Assembly (NCBI GenBank): GCA_008012315.1
Contig: SSEL01000007.1
Location: 120,539-184,538, forward strand
Length of the DNA stretch: 64,000 bases
Direction of reading: 5' to 3'
Origin: Rhodospirillaceae bacterium
Lineage (GTDB): Bacteria; Pseudomonadota; Alphaproteobacteria; Dongiales; Dongiaceae
A model generated the notes under the pieces. It saw only the letters and a list, made by a program, of their open reading frames with translations. It was not told the DNA's origin and made no database searches. Both the position numbers and the translations under genes were made by a program. Shown piece after piece: positions 27,741-38,262 of the stretch (position 1 is its first letter; the number at the start of each line of letters is the position of its first letter).

Positions 27741-28814
27741 TCAGGAGGCGAAGAAGTCGAGATAATCGTTGAGGACGTCGTTGTAGTTCTTGCCGTACCA
27801 CTGCACGTCCATCGGGATCTGGATCTTCCAATTCGCCTCGTTACCCGGATCGATCTTGGCGAGATCGGCCGGGGCCATGGCGGAGCCGGCCGGATTGGCC
27901 GGGCCGTTGGACATCGATTTCAGGAGCTCGACCTGCAATTCCGGCTTCTGCATGAAGGCGATGAACTGCATCGTCTCCTTGACGTTCTTGGCGCCCTTCG
28001 GCACCACCCAGGAAGACGGGCAGGCGAGGCCCTGGTTGAAGCTCCATTTCACTTCGCCCTTGGTGTCGCGTTCCAGCAGAGTGGAGCGGGTATGCCAGAT
28101 GAGGCCCATGCTGACCTCGCCCTCGCGCAGGAAGCGTTGGCTGTCGGCGCCAGATTCCCACAGGATGATGTGGTCCTTGATCTCTTCCAGTTTCTTGAGC
28201 GCCCGGTCGACATCGAGCGGATAGAGCTTGTCCACCGGCACGCCATCGGCGACCAGAGCGGCTTCCAGGGCGCCCGACATGTATTTCCAGAAAGTGCGCT
28301 TGCCGGGGAATTTCTCCAGATCCCAGAAATCCGCCAGGGTGGTCGGGGCTTGCTTCAGCTTCGAGGAATTATAGGTGATGACGTAAGAATAGATGTAGCT
28401 GCAGCAGCCATATTGGAAGGCATGGCCCGGCCGCACCTTGTTGCGATCGACGATCGAATAATCGATCTCCTCCAGCAGGCCCTTGCTGCCGAGATTCTCG
28501 GACGTGAAGCCGTCGGCATCACAGACATTCCAGGTGACATTTTTCGATTCCACCATGGCCTTGATCTTGCCATCGGTCGGTCCGGTGCCGTCGATCGTCA
28601 CCTTCATGCCGGTTTCTTTCTCGAACGGCTTGGCGAAGGCGTTGTCGAAATTGGGGATGGCATCGCCGCCCCAGTTCACCAGGACCAGTTCGGTGGCGGC
28701 GATGGCACGGCCGGCACGTAGGATGAAAGGGGCCGCAGCGGCGGCGCCGGTCATCGCCAGGGCCTGGCGCCGCGTCACCAGACGGCGTGTCGGCATTTTA
28801 ATCGTGTTGCTCAT
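27741..28814 (-). CDS. Polyamine-type ABC transporter substrate-binding protein (PotD-like)
   Basis: 357 residues from ATG 28814, with GGGAGGAAATA directly upstream; the ORF-track start at 28877 has no such signal. It has a twin-arginine-type leader ('RRLVTRRQALAMTGAAAAAPFILRAG'), then the PotD-family core 'LVLVNWGGDAIPNFDNAFAKPFEKETGMKV' and a C-terminal 'WKIQIPMDVQWYGKNYNDVLNDYLDFF'. The ligand is probably cationic (polyamine, agmatine or a guanidino compound), given the amidinotransferase in the same operon. This is inference. Confidence 0.9.
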   Translation of the reverse strand: MSNTIKMPTRRLVTRRQALAMTGAAAAAPFILRAGRAIAATELVLVNWGGDAIPNFDNAFAKPFEKETGMKVTIDGTGPTDGKIKAMVESKNVTWNVCDADGFTSENLGSKGLLEEIDYSIVDRNKVRPGHAFQYGCCSYIYSYVITYNSSKLKQAPTTLADFWDLEKFPGKRTFWKYMSGALEAALVADGVPVDKLYPLDVDRALKKLEEIKDHIILWESGADSQRFLREGEVSMGLIWHTRSTLLERDTKGEVKWSFNQGLACPSSWVVPKGAKNVKETMQFIAFMQKPELQVELLKSMSNGPANPAGSAMAPADLAKIDPGNEANWKIQIPMDVQWYGKNYNDVLNDYLDFFAS

Positions 28815-28902
28815 TATTTCCTCCCATTGAGCGTTATTATTGCTTGTTTTCGGTGCGTGATCGGCTGGCTTACCCACTCACCGGTTTATTGTTCGTGACG
28901 GA

Positions 28903-29997
28903 TTATTCTTCCGTCACCGTCACGCCATCTTGCGGCTGCCAGGCCAGCCAGGCCCGCTTGCCTTCCTGCAGGAAAGGCTGGCCTTCCGCCGCGGCGATCT
29001 CTGCCCGGATCGGTCCGATCCCCTCGACGGCGATCTCGAAACTCAAATGACCGCCCAGATAGCGCCAGGCGATGATACGGCCGGGCAGGCAATTGCGCCG
29101 GTCTGCCGTCGGTTGCGCCAGCAAGGCGATCTTTTCCGGCCGTAAGGCCACGGTGATCGCGCTGCCGATGGAGGGATGCTTCGCACCGTTCTGCAGGATC
29201 TCGCCGGCCGGCGTGGCGATGCGGGCGATCCCGCCATCGATCGATTGCACGGTGCCGGCGATGAAATCGCTTTCACCGAGGAAAGAGGCGACGAAGCGCG
29301 ATTGCGGTTGATCGTAGAGCTCGCTCGGCGTGCCGATCTGGGCGATGCGGCCCTGGCGGAAGATGACGATGCGGTCGGACATCGACAAAGCTTCTTCCTG
29401 GTCGTGTGTCACATAGATGAAGGTGGTGCCGAGTTCCTGGTGCAGCTTCTTGATTTCCATCTGCACATCGACCCGCAGCTTGCGGTCGAGCGCGCCCAAG
29501 GGCTCATCGAGCAGCAGCAGGCTGGGTTGGAAACTCATGGCGCGGGCCAGGGCCACGCGCTGCTGCTGGCCGCCGGAAAGCTGGCGCGGCAGACGGTCGG
29601 CGAGATGTGTCATCTGCACCCGGTCCAGCGCCGTCTTCACCGCCGCCTCGACCTCGCTTTTCGGGCGGCGGCGGATTTTCAACGGGAAGGCCACATTCTC
29701 GCGGACGCTGAGATGGGGGAATAGGGCATAACCCTGGAACACCATGCCGAAATTGCGCTGTTCCGGGGCAAGGTCGGTGATGTCGCGCCCGCCGAGGCCG
29801 ATGCGCCCCGCATCGGCGGCGACGAAGCCGGCAATCATCATCAACAAGGTGGTCTTGCCCGAGCCCGAGGGGCCGAGCAAGGTGAGGAATTCGCCCGGCC
29901 GGATGCGCAACGACACGTCATCGACAGCACGGAGGTTGCCATACTGCTTGACGAGGTTCTCGATACACAAATCGCCTTGTGTGTCATGCATCGTCAT
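28903..29997 (-). CDS. Polyamine-type ABC transporter ATP-binding protein (PotA-like)
   Basis: 364 residues. Walker A is GPSGSGKTT (about 38-46), signature '[15 protein letters not shown]', Walker B '[12 protein letters not shown]', His switch '[10 protein letters not shown]'. A TOBE domain occupies about 270-360 ('LRPEKIALL'). The start MTMHD at 29997 lies about 108 bases after the amidinotransferase stop, with an eleven-base inverted repeat between. It drives the two permeases at 26041-27719. Confidence 0.92.
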   Translation of the reverse strand: MTMHDTQGDLCIENLVKQYGNLRAVDDVSLRIRPGEFLTLLGPSGSGKTTLLMMIAGFVAADAGRIGLGGRDITDLAPEQRNFGMVFQGYALFPHLSVRENVAFPLKIRRRPKSEVEAAVKTALDRVQMTHLADRLPRQLSGGQQQRVALARAMSFQPSLLLLDEPLGALDRKLRVDVQMEIKKLHQELGTTFIYVTHDQEEALSMSDRIVIFRQGRIAQIGTPSELYDQPQSRFVASFLGESDFIAGTVQSIDGGIARIATPAGEILQNGAKHPSIGSAITVALRPEKIALLAQPTADRRNCLPGRIIAWRYLGGHLSFEIAVEGIGPIRAEIAAAEGQPFLQEGKRAWLAWQPQDGVTVTEE

Positions 29998-30043
29998 GCA
30001 TGACCATGGGCCCAGTTCCCATGCCTATCCCCTGTCGGTTAAG

Positions 30044-30087
30044 CAGCCGAAGCCTTATTTTTGTTATTTAATTGCCGGCTTCGGCTG
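30044..30087 (-). promoter_or_regulatory. Inverted repeat between the amidinotransferase and ABC genes
   Basis: CAGCCGAAGCC (30044-30054) and GGCTTCGGCTG (30077-30087) form a perfect eleven-base stem with a 22-base A/T-rich loop. No U-run follows on the coding strand, so processing, partial termination or mRNA stabilisation is more likely than strict termination. Confidence 0.4.
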
Positions 30088-30105
30088 CGGTGATCTTGTC
30101 TTTGC

Positions 30106-30987
30106 TTACACGGGGTCGCGGCGCAGCGCCTGCGCCATGCAATGCACGCCGCCGCCGCCCTGAGTAAACATCGTCACATCCGGATCGTAAACCGTAAAGC
30201 CTAAAGCGCGCAGGCGGGCATTCAGGTCCTTGCTCTGTGCGGTCGACAGGATCTTGCTGTCGCCCAGCGCCATGACGTTGCAGCCCAGGGCCATCGTGTC
30301 CCTGTAATTGACCGGCACGATCTCGATCTTCTTCGACTTCAACCAGTCGATGATCGAGTCATCGGTCGTCTCTTCACAAACCGCCGCCAGCTTATGGCCC
30401 AACATGCAGACCATCAGGTCGATATGCACATAATGCTCGGCGATCGGCGCCAGGCGCACTTCCCAGCCTTCCTTTTCCAGCCAGCCCTGGATCTGGCGGG
30501 CTGCCGGCTCCTGGGTACGCTCACCGCAATAACCGATCAGCACGCAGCCGGGTTCGATGACGTCGAAATCGCCGCCTTCCATGGCCGAGGCCGTCACCCA
30601 GTTCCAGATGGGAATGCCGGTTTGCTGATAGAATTTCACCACCGGGGCATATTCGCCGCGCCGCCACCATTGATGCATCTGGGTGACGACGGCGCCCCAG
30701 GGGGTCATGAAGCTCGAATCCCGGGCAAAGACCTGATAAGGCAGGTTTTCATCGCCCGGCAGGTAATGGACCTTGGTGCCGGCATCTTCATAGGCCTGCA
30801 CCATTTCCCGATGCTGCTTCATCGCCAGTTGGCGGTCGAATTTCGCGCCGCTGGCCAGGGTCGCCTTGGAAATCGAGCTGGTCGGCAGCCAGCGGAAATT
30901 CTCCGGTGAGCAGAGCAGCACGTCGCGCAGTTTCCCGTATTCGGAATTAGCGCCCCAGGTGGTGGCGACGGCACTATCGGCAGCCAT
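30106..30987 (-). CDS. Amidinotransferase / DDAH-like guanidino hydrolase
   Basis: 293 residues from ATG 30987, behind GGGGAGGAAAC; the ORF-track start at 31062 is rejected. It belongs to the arginine deiminase / dimethylargininase / amidinotransferase superfamily. Visible motifs are 'EYGKLRDVLLCSPE', 'VFARDSSFMTPWG' (acidic guanidino-binding block), 'EGGDFDVI', 'YVHIDLMVCMLG' (catalytic His) and Cys of 'GGGGVHCMAQALRRDP' at the C-terminus. The substrate is unknown: candidates are methylarginine, agmatine-like or other guanidino compounds. It shares an operon with a polyamine-type ABC transporter and is divergent from a LysR regulator, so an imported substrate is likely. It differs from arcA at 4904. 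Confidence 0.88.
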   Translation of the reverse strand: MAADSAVATTWGANSEYGKLRDVLLCSPENFRWLPTSSISKATLASGAKFDRQLAMKQHREMVQAYEDAGTKVHYLPGDENLPYQVFARDSSFMTPWGAVVTQMHQWWRRGEYAPVVKFYQQTGIPIWNWVTASAMEGGDFDVIEPGCVLIGYCGERTQEPAARQIQGWLEKEGWEVRLAPIAEHYVHIDLMVCMLGHKLAAVCEETTDDSIIDWLKSKKIEIVPVNYRDTMALGCNVMALGDSKILSTAQSKDLNARLRALGFTVYDPDVTMFTQGGGGVHCMAQALRRDPV

Positions 30988-31138
30988 GGTTTCCTCCCCA
31001 TTCGTTTGCCTGAACCGGCCGAAGGCCGGCAATTGTCTGCCAATGATGCTAGGAGAATACAAAATTGATCAAACTGGATAAATTCTATTCAATAATGTTT
31101 ATAAAATCTCACGAGCTGGGTGCGAAAGGTATCTGGAT
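30988..31138. promoter_or_regulatory. Divergent promoter region, amidinotransferase operon / LysR gene
   Basis: 151 bases with an A/T-rich core (about 31060-31107) inside GC-rich surroundings. It contains TTGATCAA (31064-31071) and an ATAAA...TTTAT inverted pair (31078-31082 and about 31098-31102), with T-N11-A-like symmetry expected for a LysR site. This arrangement suggests that the LysR protein controls the operon and itself. Confidence 0.45.
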
Positions 31139-32041
31139 ATGGCAAAGCGCCGAATTCCTCCCTTGAATGCGCTGCGTGCTTTCGAGGCAGCGGCCCGCCA
31201 CCTCAATTTCGGCAAGGCCGCTGACGAATTGAATGTCACCCGGGGTGCCATCAGCCATCAGGTCCGCGCTTTGGAGGAGTGGGTTGGGGTCGAACTCCTG
31301 CATCGTAACCAGAACCGGGTCGTGCTGACTGATGCCGGCCGGCACCTGCTGCCAGCCCTGGAACAGGCTTTCGACGGGATTGCGGAAAGTGTGGCCGATA
31401 TCCACCACCCCGACCTGAAGGGCCGCCTGGCCATCCACGCCCCGCCGACCTTCACTTCGCGCTGGCTGCTGCCGCGTTTGGCGGATTTCATCGACGCCTA
31501 TCCGCAGATCGATCTGTCGCTTCACTTCCTGCCGCCTTTTTCCAAGACACTGCCGACCGATTATGACGTCACCATCGAATATGGCGGCGGCCGCTGGGAG
31601 CATCGCTGGGTGCATCGACTGACGCCGGTCGATTTCTTTCCGCTCTGCAGTCCGCGTCTGCTGAATTCCAGCCAGTTTGCCATGCGGACGCCCAGCGACT
31701 TGCGGCACTTCACCTTGATCCACGAAGATGACGGCACCGCCTGGTCGCATTGGCTCTCGGCCGCCGGCGCCAGGCAGGTCGACGCCAGCAAGGGGCTCTA
31801 TGTCAGCAGCGCCAATCATGCTTTGGAGGCGGCGCTGCTCGGCCTGGGCGTGGCGCTCGGCGATCAGGTGATCATGAGCCAGGATATCGAGGAAGGGAAA
31901 CTTGTCCGCCCCTTTTCCTATACCTATCCCAGTCCGGCGCAATATTACGTCGTTTGCGAACGCGACCGGCTGCATATGCCGATTTTGCGAACTTTCGTGA
32001 AATGGCTGTTCGATGCCGTGGAAACACCGGTGGAGATCTAG
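31139..32041 (+). CDS. LysR-family transcriptional regulator (GcvA-like)
   Basis: 300 residues. The winged HTH is at about 6-65 ('LNALRAFEAAARHLNFGKAADELNVTRGAISHQVRALEEWVG'), followed by the substrate-binding domain from about residue 92. The 'RRIPPLNALRAFEAAARH' start is that of the GcvA branch, whose members control amino-acid and beta-lactamase genes. Divergent placement makes the amidinotransferase-ABC operon its likely target. GATATGG upstream is a weak ribosome binding site. Its inducer is unknown. Confidence 0.9.
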   Translation: MAKRRIPPLNALRAFEAAARHLNFGKAADELNVTRGAISHQVRALEEWVGVELLHRNQNRVVLTDAGRHLLPALEQAFDGIAESVADIHHPDLKGRLAIHAPPTFTSRWLLPRLADFIDAYPQIDLSLHFLPPFSKTLPTDYDVTIEYGGGRWEHRWVHRLTPVDFFPLCSPRLLNSSQFAMRTPSDLRHFTLIHEDDGTAWSHWLSAAGARQVDASKGLYVSSANHALEAALLGLGVALGDQVIMSQDIEEGKLVRPFSYTYPSPAQYYVVCERDRLHMPILRTFVKWLFDAVETPVEI

Positions 32042-32076
32042 ATCTTAAGTGTAACCAAGGCGCAAACGATGCTGGC

Positions 32077-32106
32077 TTGACAGTCTGCTGGGCGCCACTC
32101 TTAACT
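32077..32106 (+). promoter_or_regulatory. Sigma-70-like promoter for the coxSLM operon
   Basis: TTGACA (32077-32082) and TTAACT (32101-32106), 18 bases apart, lie upstream of coxS. The leader then holds a small GCCGG/CCGGC hairpin and AGGGAG before ATG 32190. Confidence 0.45.
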
Positions 32107-32189
32107 ATTGAAAATGACAGAAGGCCGGGGCAACCGGCACGGATTCCCGGCGGGGCGGTGATCCCGTCCGGCAACCAGGGAGAATCGTA

Positions 32190-32672
32190 ATGCCGACCGT
32201 TCGTATGACGGTAAACGGGCGTGCCGTTTCCGGTGAGATCGAAGCCCGCACACTGCTTGTCCATTTTCTCCGCAATCAACTTGGCCTGACCGGCACGCAT
32301 GTCGGTTGCGATACCAGCCAATGCGGTGCCTGCGTCGTTCATGTCGACGGGACCTCGATCAAATCCTGCACGCTGCTGGCGATACAGGCCGAGGGCGCCG
32401 AGGTCACGACCATCGAAGGATTGGCGACGGGCGATGAGTTGCATCCCATGCAGGCGGCCTTTCGCGAGCATCACGGCCTGCAATGCGGCTTCTGCACGCC
32501 CGGCATGGTGATGAGTGCGGTCGATCTGGTGAAGACCAATCCCGATCCCAGCGAGCAGCAGATCCGCGAAGGCCTCGAAGGGAATATCTGCCGCTGCACC
32601 GGTTACCATAACATCGTGAAAGCGGTGAAAGCCGGCGCAAAGGCGATGAATGCTGGGGCGATGAAAGGGTGA
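32190..32672 (+). CDS. coxS: Molybdenum hydroxylase [2Fe-2S] subunit, CoxS-like
   Basis: 160 residues. The plant-type ferredoxin cluster uses Cys40, 45, 48 and 60 ('[18 protein letters not shown]...SC'). The second cluster uses Cys99, 102, 134 and 136 ('[10 protein letters not shown]', '[13 protein letters not shown]'). It passes electrons from the Mo site in the large subunit to FAD in the medium subunit. It starts a three-gene S-L-M operon; coxL follows after four bases. The symbol reflects family, not proven CO oxidation. Confidence 0.93.
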   Translation: MPTVRMTVNGRAVSGEIEARTLLVHFLRNQLGLTGTHVGCDTSQCGACVVHVDGTSIKSCTLLAIQAEGAEVTTIEGLATGDELHPMQAAFREHHGLQCGFCTPGMVMSAVDLVKTNPDPSEQQIREGLEGNICRCTGYHNIVKAVKAGAKAMNAGAMKG

Positions 32673-32676
32673 GGCG

Positions 32677-35055
32677 ATGACGACAGAAACCGGCATCGGC
32701 GCAGCCGTCAAGCGCCGCGAGGATTTCCGCTTCCTGACCGGTCGGGGGACCTATACCGATGATATCAACCGGCCGCATCAGGCCTATGGCTATATCCTGC
32801 GATCGCCCTATGCGGCGGCGCAGATTACCGGCATCGATACCAGCAAGGCCAAGGCGGCGCCCGGCGTCATCGCCGTGCTGACCGGCGCCGATTACGACAA
32901 GGGCGGCTTGCCCTGCGGCTGGCAGATCCACAGCAAGGACGGCAGCCCGATGATCGAACCGGCGCATCCGCCGCTCTGCAAGGATCAGGTCCGCCATGTC
33001 GGCGATCAGGTCGCCTTGGTGGTGGCCGAAACCTATGCCGAGGCGAAGGATGCCGCCGAACTGATCGAGGTCGATTACAAGGAATTGCCGGCCATCATCT
33101 CGACCGCGAAAGCGAGCGAGGATGGCGCGCCGCAGGTCTGGCCGGAAGCCAAGAACAATATCTGTTTCGACTGGCATATCGGCGACAAGGCGGCGACCGA
33201 TGCGGCTTTCGCCAAGGCACATCACGTCACCAAGATCGATCTCGTCAATCAGCGCCTGATACCCAATGCGATGGAGCCGCGTTCGGCGGTTGGCGATTAC
33301 GATCGCGCCACCGGCGATTACACGCTCTATACGACCAGCCAGAATCCCCATGTCATCCGCCTGCTGATGGGCGCCTTCGTGCTGCAGATTCCGGAGCACA
33401 AATTGCGCGTCGTTGCGCCGGATGTGGGCGGCGGTTTCGGCTCGAAGATCTTCCATTACGCGGAAGAGGCCCTGGTCACCTGGGCGTCCGGCAAGGTCGG
33501 CCGCCCGATCAAATGGACGGCGGAACGCTCGGAGGCCTTCATCAGCGATGCCCAGGGCCGCGATCATGTGAGTCACGCCGAGCTGGCGATGGATAAGGAC
33601 GGCAAGTTCCTTGGCCTGCGGGTCAACACCATCGCCAATATGGGCGCCTATCTCTCGACCTTCGCGCCCTGTGTCCCGACCTATCTCCATGCGACTTTGC
33701 TGGCCGGCGTCTATACGACGCCAGCCATTTATGCCGAGGTCAAGGCGGTCTTCACCCATACCGTGCCGGTCGACGCCTATCGCGGCGCCGGGCGACCGGA
33801 AGCGACCTATCTGTTGGAACGGCTGGTCGCCAAGGCGGCGCGGGACATGCAGATGGATCAGGTCGAGATCCGCCGGCGCAATTTCATCCCGAAAGATGCC
33901 TTCCCCTATCAGACTCCGGTCGCATTGCAATATGACAGCGGCGATTATGAGGCGACGCTCGATCTCGCCCTGCAGATGTCGAAATGGGCCGATTTCGAGA
34001 ACCGCCGGGCGGAAGCCGCCAAGCGTGGCAAGCTGCGCGGCATCGGCATCTCCACTTATCTGGAGGCCTGCGGCATCGCCCCCTCGGCGGTGGTGGGATC
34101 GCTCGGCGCCCGCGCCGGCCTCTATGAGACAGGCTCGATCCGCGTCCATCCGACCGGCTCGGTGACGGTCTTCACCGGCAGCCACAGCCATGGTCAGGGG
34201 CATGAAACCACCTTCGCCCAGCTTGTCTCCGACGGGCTCGGCATTCCGCTGGAGAATGTCGAGGTGGTTCATGGCGATACCGCCAAGATTCCCTTCGGCA
34301 TGGGCACTTACGGTTCGCGTTCGCTGGCGGTGGGCGGTTCGGCCTTGGTCAAGGCGATGGACAAGATCATCGCCAAGGCGACCAAGATCGCAGCGCATCT
34401 GATGGAAGCCGCTGCGAGTGACGTGGAATTCAAGGACGGCAATTTCACCGTCAAGGGAACCGATAAGAGCATTCCCTTCGGCCAGGTCGCTTTGACGGCC
34501 TATGTGCCGCATAACTATCCGATCACCGAATTGGAGCCGGGGCTGGAAGAGACTGCCTTCTATGATCCGCTCAACTTCACTTATCCCGGCGGCACGCATA
34601 TTTGCGAAGTCGAGATCGATCCGGAGACCGGCATCACGCAGGTGGTGAACTTCACCGCCGTCGACGATGTCGGGCGTGTCATCAATCCGATGATCGTCGA
34701 AGGACAGGTGCATGGCGGGCTGGCGCAGGGCATCGGCCAGGCTTTGCTGGAGCGCTGTGTCTATGACGAGGATAGCGGCCAGCTCCTGACCGGCTCCTAC
34801 ATGGATTACACCATGCCCCGGGCCGATGACCTGCCGAGCTTCCAGGTCGCGACCCATGGCACCATGTGCACGCATAACCCGATCGGCGCGAAAGGTGTGG
34901 GCGAGGTCGGCGCCATCGGCTCGCCACCGGCGGTGATCAATGCGGTGATCGATGCTTTGGCGCCGCTCGGTATCGAGGATATGTCGATGCCGGCCACACC
35001 GCTGAAGGTCTGGCAGGCGATCCAATCGGCGCCGAAGAAAATGTCGGCCGCGTGA
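32677..35055 (+). CDS. coxL: Molybdenum hydroxylase large subunit, form-II CoxL type
   Basis: 792 residues, the usual length, with Moco-binding elements '[11 protein letters not shown]' and '[15 protein letters not shown]' and the active-site loop AYRGAGR at residues 367-373. True CO dehydrogenases (form I) carry AYRCSFR with the Cu-binding Cys. AYRGAGR marks form II, whose substrates are mostly unknown (CO or other aldehydes/N-heterocycles). The gene order S-L-M is also the form-II order. The catalytic Glu region '[19 protein letters not shown]' is intact near the C-terminus. The enzyme acts in the cytoplasm as an (LMS)2 complex and needs molybdate. Confidence 0.93.
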   Translation: MTTETGIGAAVKRREDFRFLTGRGTYTDDINRPHQAYGYILRSPYAAAQITGIDTSKAKAAPGVIAVLTGADYDKGGLPCGWQIHSKDGSPMIEPAHPPLCKDQVRHVGDQVALVVAETYAEAKDAAELIEVDYKELPAIISTAKASEDGAPQVWPEAKNNICFDWHIGDKAATDAAFAKAHHVTKIDLVNQRLIPNAMEPRSAVGDYDRATGDYTLYTTSQNPHVIRLLMGAFVLQIPEHKLRVVAPDVGGGFGSKIFHYAEEALVTWASGKVGRPIKWTAERSEAFISDAQGRDHVSHAELAMDKDGKFLGLRVNTIANMGAYLSTFAPCVPTYLHATLLAGVYTTPAIYAEVKAVFTHTVPVDAYRGAGRPEATYLLERLVAKAARDMQMDQVEIRRRNFIPKDAFPYQTPVALQYDSGDYEATLDLALQMSKWADFENRRAEAAKRGKLRGIGISTYLEACGIAPSAVVGSLGARAGLYETGSIRVHPTGSVTVFTGSHSHGQGHETTFAQLVSDGLGIPLENVEVVHGDTAKIPFGMGTYGSRSLAVGGSALVKAMDKIIAKATKIAAHLMEAAASDVEFKDGNFTVKGTDKSIPFGQVALTAYVPHNYPITELEPGLEETAFYDPLNFTYPGGTHICEVEIDPETGITQVVNFTAVDDVGRVINPMIVEGQVHGGLAQGIGQALLERCVYDEDSGQLLTGSYMDYTMPRADDLPSFQVATHGTMCTHNPIGAKGVGEVGAIGSPPAVINAVIDALAPLGIEDMSMPATPLKVWQAIQSAPKKMSAA

Positions 35056-35067
35056 GGGGAGGGAGAG

Positions 35068-35859
35068 ATGCATAATTTCAACTATCATCGCCCCAACAAT
35101 GTCGCCGATGCGGTGACGGCCCTGGGCGGCGCCGGGGATGGCAAGATCATCGCCGGCGGCATGACCCTGGTGCCGACCTTGAAACAGCGTTTGGCGGCCC
35201 CGTCGGATCTCATCGATCTCAACGGCATCGCGGATCTCAAGGGTATCAAGGCTGAAAGTGACGGCATTACCATCGGCGCCATGACCAGGCACGCTGAGGT
35301 GGCGGCGTCTTCCTTGGTGAAGTCGGCAATCCCAGCCTTGGCGGAACTGGCCGAACTGATTGGCGACCGGCAGGTGCGCAATCGCGGCACGATCGGCGGG
35401 TCGCTCGCCAATAACGATCCGGCGGCGGATTATCCGGCGGCGATTCTCGGTCTTGGCGCCACGGTGCGGACCAATAAGCGCGAAATCGCTGCCGATGATT
35501 TTTTCCAGGGCCTGTTCGAAACGGCGCTGGAGGAAGGCGAAATCATCACTGCCGTGCATTTTCCCAAGCCGGAAAAGGCCGCCTACCGGAAATTCGCGCA
35601 GCCGGCCTCGCGCTTCGCCCTGATCGGCGTTTTCGTCGCCAAGACCAAGGGCGGCATCCGCGTGGCGGTGACCGGCGGCGGCAACGGCGTCTTCCGGGCG
35701 ACGGATATCGAAACCGCTCTCGCGGCCAATTTCACCCCGGCGGCGGCCAAAGGTGTGAAGCTCGATCCGGCAGATTTCAACGGCGATCTGCACGGCACAC
35801 CGGAATACCGGGCGGCACTGGTTTCCACCATGGCGGCCAGAGCAGTCGAGGCCTGCTGA
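35068..35859 (+). CDS. coxM: Molybdenum hydroxylase FAD subunit, CoxM-like
   Basis: 263 residues with FAD-binding motifs '[15 protein letters not shown]' (about 28-42, the AGGxS/T-like loop) and '[21 protein letters not shown]' (about 106-126, TxGG). It accepts electrons from CoxS and passes them to the respiratory chain. It starts 12 bases after coxL and ends just before a strong terminator. The end of the operon shows no coxD-G maturation genes in this window. Confidence 0.93.
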   Translation: MHNFNYHRPNNVADAVTALGGAGDGKIIAGGMTLVPTLKQRLAAPSDLIDLNGIADLKGIKAESDGITIGAMTRHAEVAASSLVKSAIPALAELAELIGDRQVRNRGTIGGSLANNDPAADYPAAILGLGATVRTNKREIAADDFFQGLFETALEEGEIITAVHFPKPEKAAYRKFAQPASRFALIGVFVAKTKGGIRVAVTGGGNGVFRATDIETALAANFTPAAAKGVKLDPADFNGDLHGTPEYRAALVSTMAARAVEAC

Positions 35860-35878
35860 GACGGGCTTTCAGGAAATG

Positions 35879-35911
35879 GAAACGGCGGCAATCTTGCCGC
35901 CGTTTCTTTTT
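35879..35911 (+). terminator. Rho-independent terminator after coxM
   Basis: GAAACGGCGGCAA (35879-35891), loop TC, TTGCCGCCGTTTC (35894-35906), then TTTTT: a perfect thirteen-base stem with a U-run. It lies between the convergent coxM and msrB genes and may also serve msrB from the other side. Confidence 0.92.
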
Positions 35912-35933
35912 ATGCCGGTTCCTTTCGGCGCGG

Positions 35934-36320
35934 TTACTTCGGCTCGAATTTGAGCGCCGCACCGTTGATGCAATAGCGCAAGCCGGTCGGGCGCGGCCCA
36001 TCGGGAAAAACATGGCCGAGATGGCCGCCGCAATTCTCGCAATGAACTTCCGTTCGCACCATGGCATGGCTGCGATCTTCCGTTGTGGCGACCGCTTGGT
36101 CCTCGGCCGGCGCCCAGAAGCTCGGCCAGCCGCTGCCGCTGTCATATTTCGTATCCGACTGGAACAAGACCTTGCCGCAGCCGGCGCAGGTATAGGTGCC
36201 GCTGCGATATTCCTTGTTGAGAGGGCTGGAGCCGGGACGTTCGGTGCCATGCTGGCGCAGGATGTATTCCTGTTCCGGGGTCAGTTGCGCAGCCAAGCCA
36301 AAGCTCGCTTTCTCGATCAT
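35934..36320 (-). CDS. msrB: Peptide-methionine (R)-S-oxide reductase
   Basis: 128 residues. It reduces methionine-R-sulfoxide in oxidised proteins. The catalytic Cys is residue 117 in 'RYCINGAAL'. Two Zn-binding CxxC pairs are present ('CAGCGKVLF' and '[10 protein letters not shown]'), and 'SGSGWPSFW' is the family hallmark. There is no signal peptide, so it is cytoplasmic. It is monocistronic and convergent with coxM; the region upstream (36321-36567) also contains the chemoreceptor promoter. Confidence 0.96.
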   Translation of the reverse strand: MIEKASFGLAAQLTPEQEYILRQHGTERPGSSPLNKEYRSGTYTCAGCGKVLFQSDTKYDSGSGWPSFWAPAEDQAVATTEDRSHAMVRTEVHCENCGGHLGHVFPDGPRPTGLRYCINGAALKFEPK

Positions 36321-36567
36321 CGTGAGCCTCCGTCCTTACTCAATCCTGTTTGTGGGAAAAAGATGGGGGTGAGGACACGGCGCCGCAAGCGAGCACGCCG
36401 GCTTGATGCTTGATGATGCCGATACTTGAAAGGGGGGGAATTAAAGCCCACGCGGCAAACCGATAAGCATTTATATCAGTATTTATTCTTATGTTGTTCA
36501 ATTTAACGGTTTCGAAAGATAGATCACTCCATTCTTTCCTCTTTGTTAAAGACGATGGACACGAGCA

Positions 36568-38262
36568 ATGCTGAAACGACTGACGATCGCCAGAAAGCTT
36601 TCCCTGATACCCTTGGCTTTCTCGCTCATCCTGCTCGGTGTCACCATCTACGTCCTTTACGATATGCGGTCGGGGATGATCGAAGACCGCAAGTCGAAGC
36701 TGCGGGCCCTGATCGAAACGGCGCTCAGCACCGTCAACCATTACGGGGACATGGCGGCGGCGGGCACGATGAGCGTCGAGGATGCGCAACGCCAGGCCCT
36801 GGACGCTCTGCTGAATACAAATTTCGACGGCAAGAACTATTTCTTCGTCTTCGACCGCGACGGCATCCTGAAGATGCATCCGACGCGCAAGGATCAGATC
36901 GGCGGCAATATTCTGAAGACCGACAATGCCCAAACCACAGCCAATTTCACCGGCTATCTGAAGGCCGCGACCGAGCAGCCGGTGCTCCAGGGTTTCACGA
37001 CCTTCCCCGGCCGGCGTCCCGGCTCGACCGAGAACAATACGCCCAAGCTGTTCCTCAGCGCTTTCGACAAGCATTGGAACTGGGTGGTCTCAACCGGCAT
37101 CTTCATCGATGATGTGAATGAGCTTTTCATGAAGCGCGCCGGCCTCAGTGTCGGCTTTCTCCTGATCGGCTTGCTGATCGGCATCGCCCTCACCGCCATC
37201 CTCAGCCGCTCCATCACCAAGCCGCTCAATCGCACGGTCGACGCGCTGGCAGGCTTGCGGGAGGGGCGGTTCGATACCGCCGTGGAAGCCGATGACAGCA
37301 AGACGGAAATCGGCCGCCTAACCAGCGCCTTTCTGCATTTCCGCGAAACGATGAAAGAGAGCGAGGCGCTGCGCCAGCAACAGGCCGAGGCGGAGAAGCA
37401 TGCCGAGGCCGATCGCCGCGCCAGCTTCCTGAAATTCGCCGATGAATTCGAAGCTTCGGTCGGTTCGGCGGTCGATTCCCTTGCCAGGGATGTCGGCAAT
37501 ACCTCGGCCACGCTTGCGACCTTGTCGAAGAGCGCCCAGGTTTCGGCCGAGGGGACCCAGCGCGTCAACAATGCGGCGAATTCGGTTGCCGATAACGTGC
37601 AGACCGTTGCCGCCGCAGCTCAGCAGCTCGCCGGATCGATCGTCGAGATCGGCCGGCAAATTCATGTGGCCCGCGATGTCGTGCAGAATGCCCAGGCGCG
37701 CTCGACCCAGACCGAAACCCAGGTGGCGGCGCTGGCGGAGAAGGTCGAGGCCATCGGCTCGGTGATCGACATCATCAACGGGATCGCGAACCAGACCAAT
37801 CTGCTCGCGCTCAACGCCACCATCGAGGCGGCCCGGGCGGGCGAAGCCGGGAAGGGCTTCACGGTGGTTGCCTCCGAAGTGAAGGCGCTGGCCAACCAGA
37901 CCACCTCGGCGACCGATGACATCCGCCACAATATCGAGGCGGTGCGTGAGGCAACCCGGGAAGCCGTCTCGGCCGTCCGCGGCATCGCCAGCTCGATCGG
38001 CGAATTGGAATCGGCCACCAATTCCATTGCCGCCGCCATCGAGGAACAGAATGCGGCAACCTCCGAGATCAGCCGCAACACCAACATCACCGCCGATGAG
38101 ACCCAGTCGATCACCAAGGCGATCGCCGACGTGACCGCCTCGGTCAGCAGCACCGACCAATCTGCCCGCAGCGTCGACCAATCTTCCGCAGCCATGCGCC
38201 AGAAATCCGAGGTCATGCGGAATGAGATCCGGGCCTTCCTGGATCGTATCCGCACCGCCTGA
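36568..38262 (+). CDS. Methyl-accepting chemotaxis protein with single Cache domain
   Basis: 564 residues. TM1 is about 13-32. A periplasmic sCache_2 domain runs about 35-185 ('[21 protein letters not shown]', '[14 protein letters not shown]'), TM2 about 190-212, then HAMP ('[20 protein letters not shown]'). The signalling domain has the conserved tip '[41 protein letters not shown]' in the standard register. The C-terminus lacks a CheR-tethering pentapeptide. sCache_2 sensors usually bind small carboxylates; the ligand is unknown. The start has GACGAG-like rather than strong SD sequence. Confidence 0.95.
   Translation: MLKRLTIARKLSLIPLAFSLILLGVTIYVLYDMRSGMIEDRKSKLRALIETALSTVNHYGDMAAAGTMSVEDAQRQALDALLNTNFDGKNYFFVFDRDGILKMHPTRKDQIGGNILKTDNAQTTANFTGYLKAATEQPVLQGFTTFPGRRPGSTENNTPKLFLSAFDKHWNWVVSTGIFIDDVNELFMKRAGLSVGFLLIGLLIGIALTAILSRSITKPLNRTVDALAGLREGRFDTAVEADDSKTEIGRLTSAFLHFRETMKESEALRQQQAEAEKHAEADRRASFLKFADEFEASVGSAVDSLARDVGNTSATLATLSKSAQVSAEGTQRVNNAANSVADNVQTVAAAAQQLAGSIVEIGRQIHVARDVVQNAQARSTQTETQVAALAEKVEAIGSVIDIINGIANQTNLLALNATIEAARAGEAGKGFTVVASEVKALANQTTSATDDIRHNIEAVREATREAVSAVRGIASSIGELESATNSIAAAIEEQNAATSEISRNTNITADETQSITKAIADVTASVSSTDQSARSVDQSSAAMRQKSEVMRNEIRAFLDRIRTA

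Noticed and set aside
26772-28721. 649-codon plus-strand ORF opposite the polyamine-type permease and binding-protein genes
   Set aside because: Low-complexity His/Gln/Asp/Arg composition typical of the antisense of GC-biased genes; it crosses several true gene boundaries.
32106-32189. Possible riboswitch in the cox leader
   Set aside because: Only one small GCCGG/CCGGC hairpin is present; it does not match any riboswitch pattern I know, including Moco or guanidine types.
32404-35793. 1129-codon minus-strand ORF opposite coxS-coxL-coxM
   Set aside because: It is a mirror of GC-rich codons in three well-supported genes. It has no ribosome binding site or family resemblance and is rich in Arg/Asp/Ile/His as expected of antisense frames.
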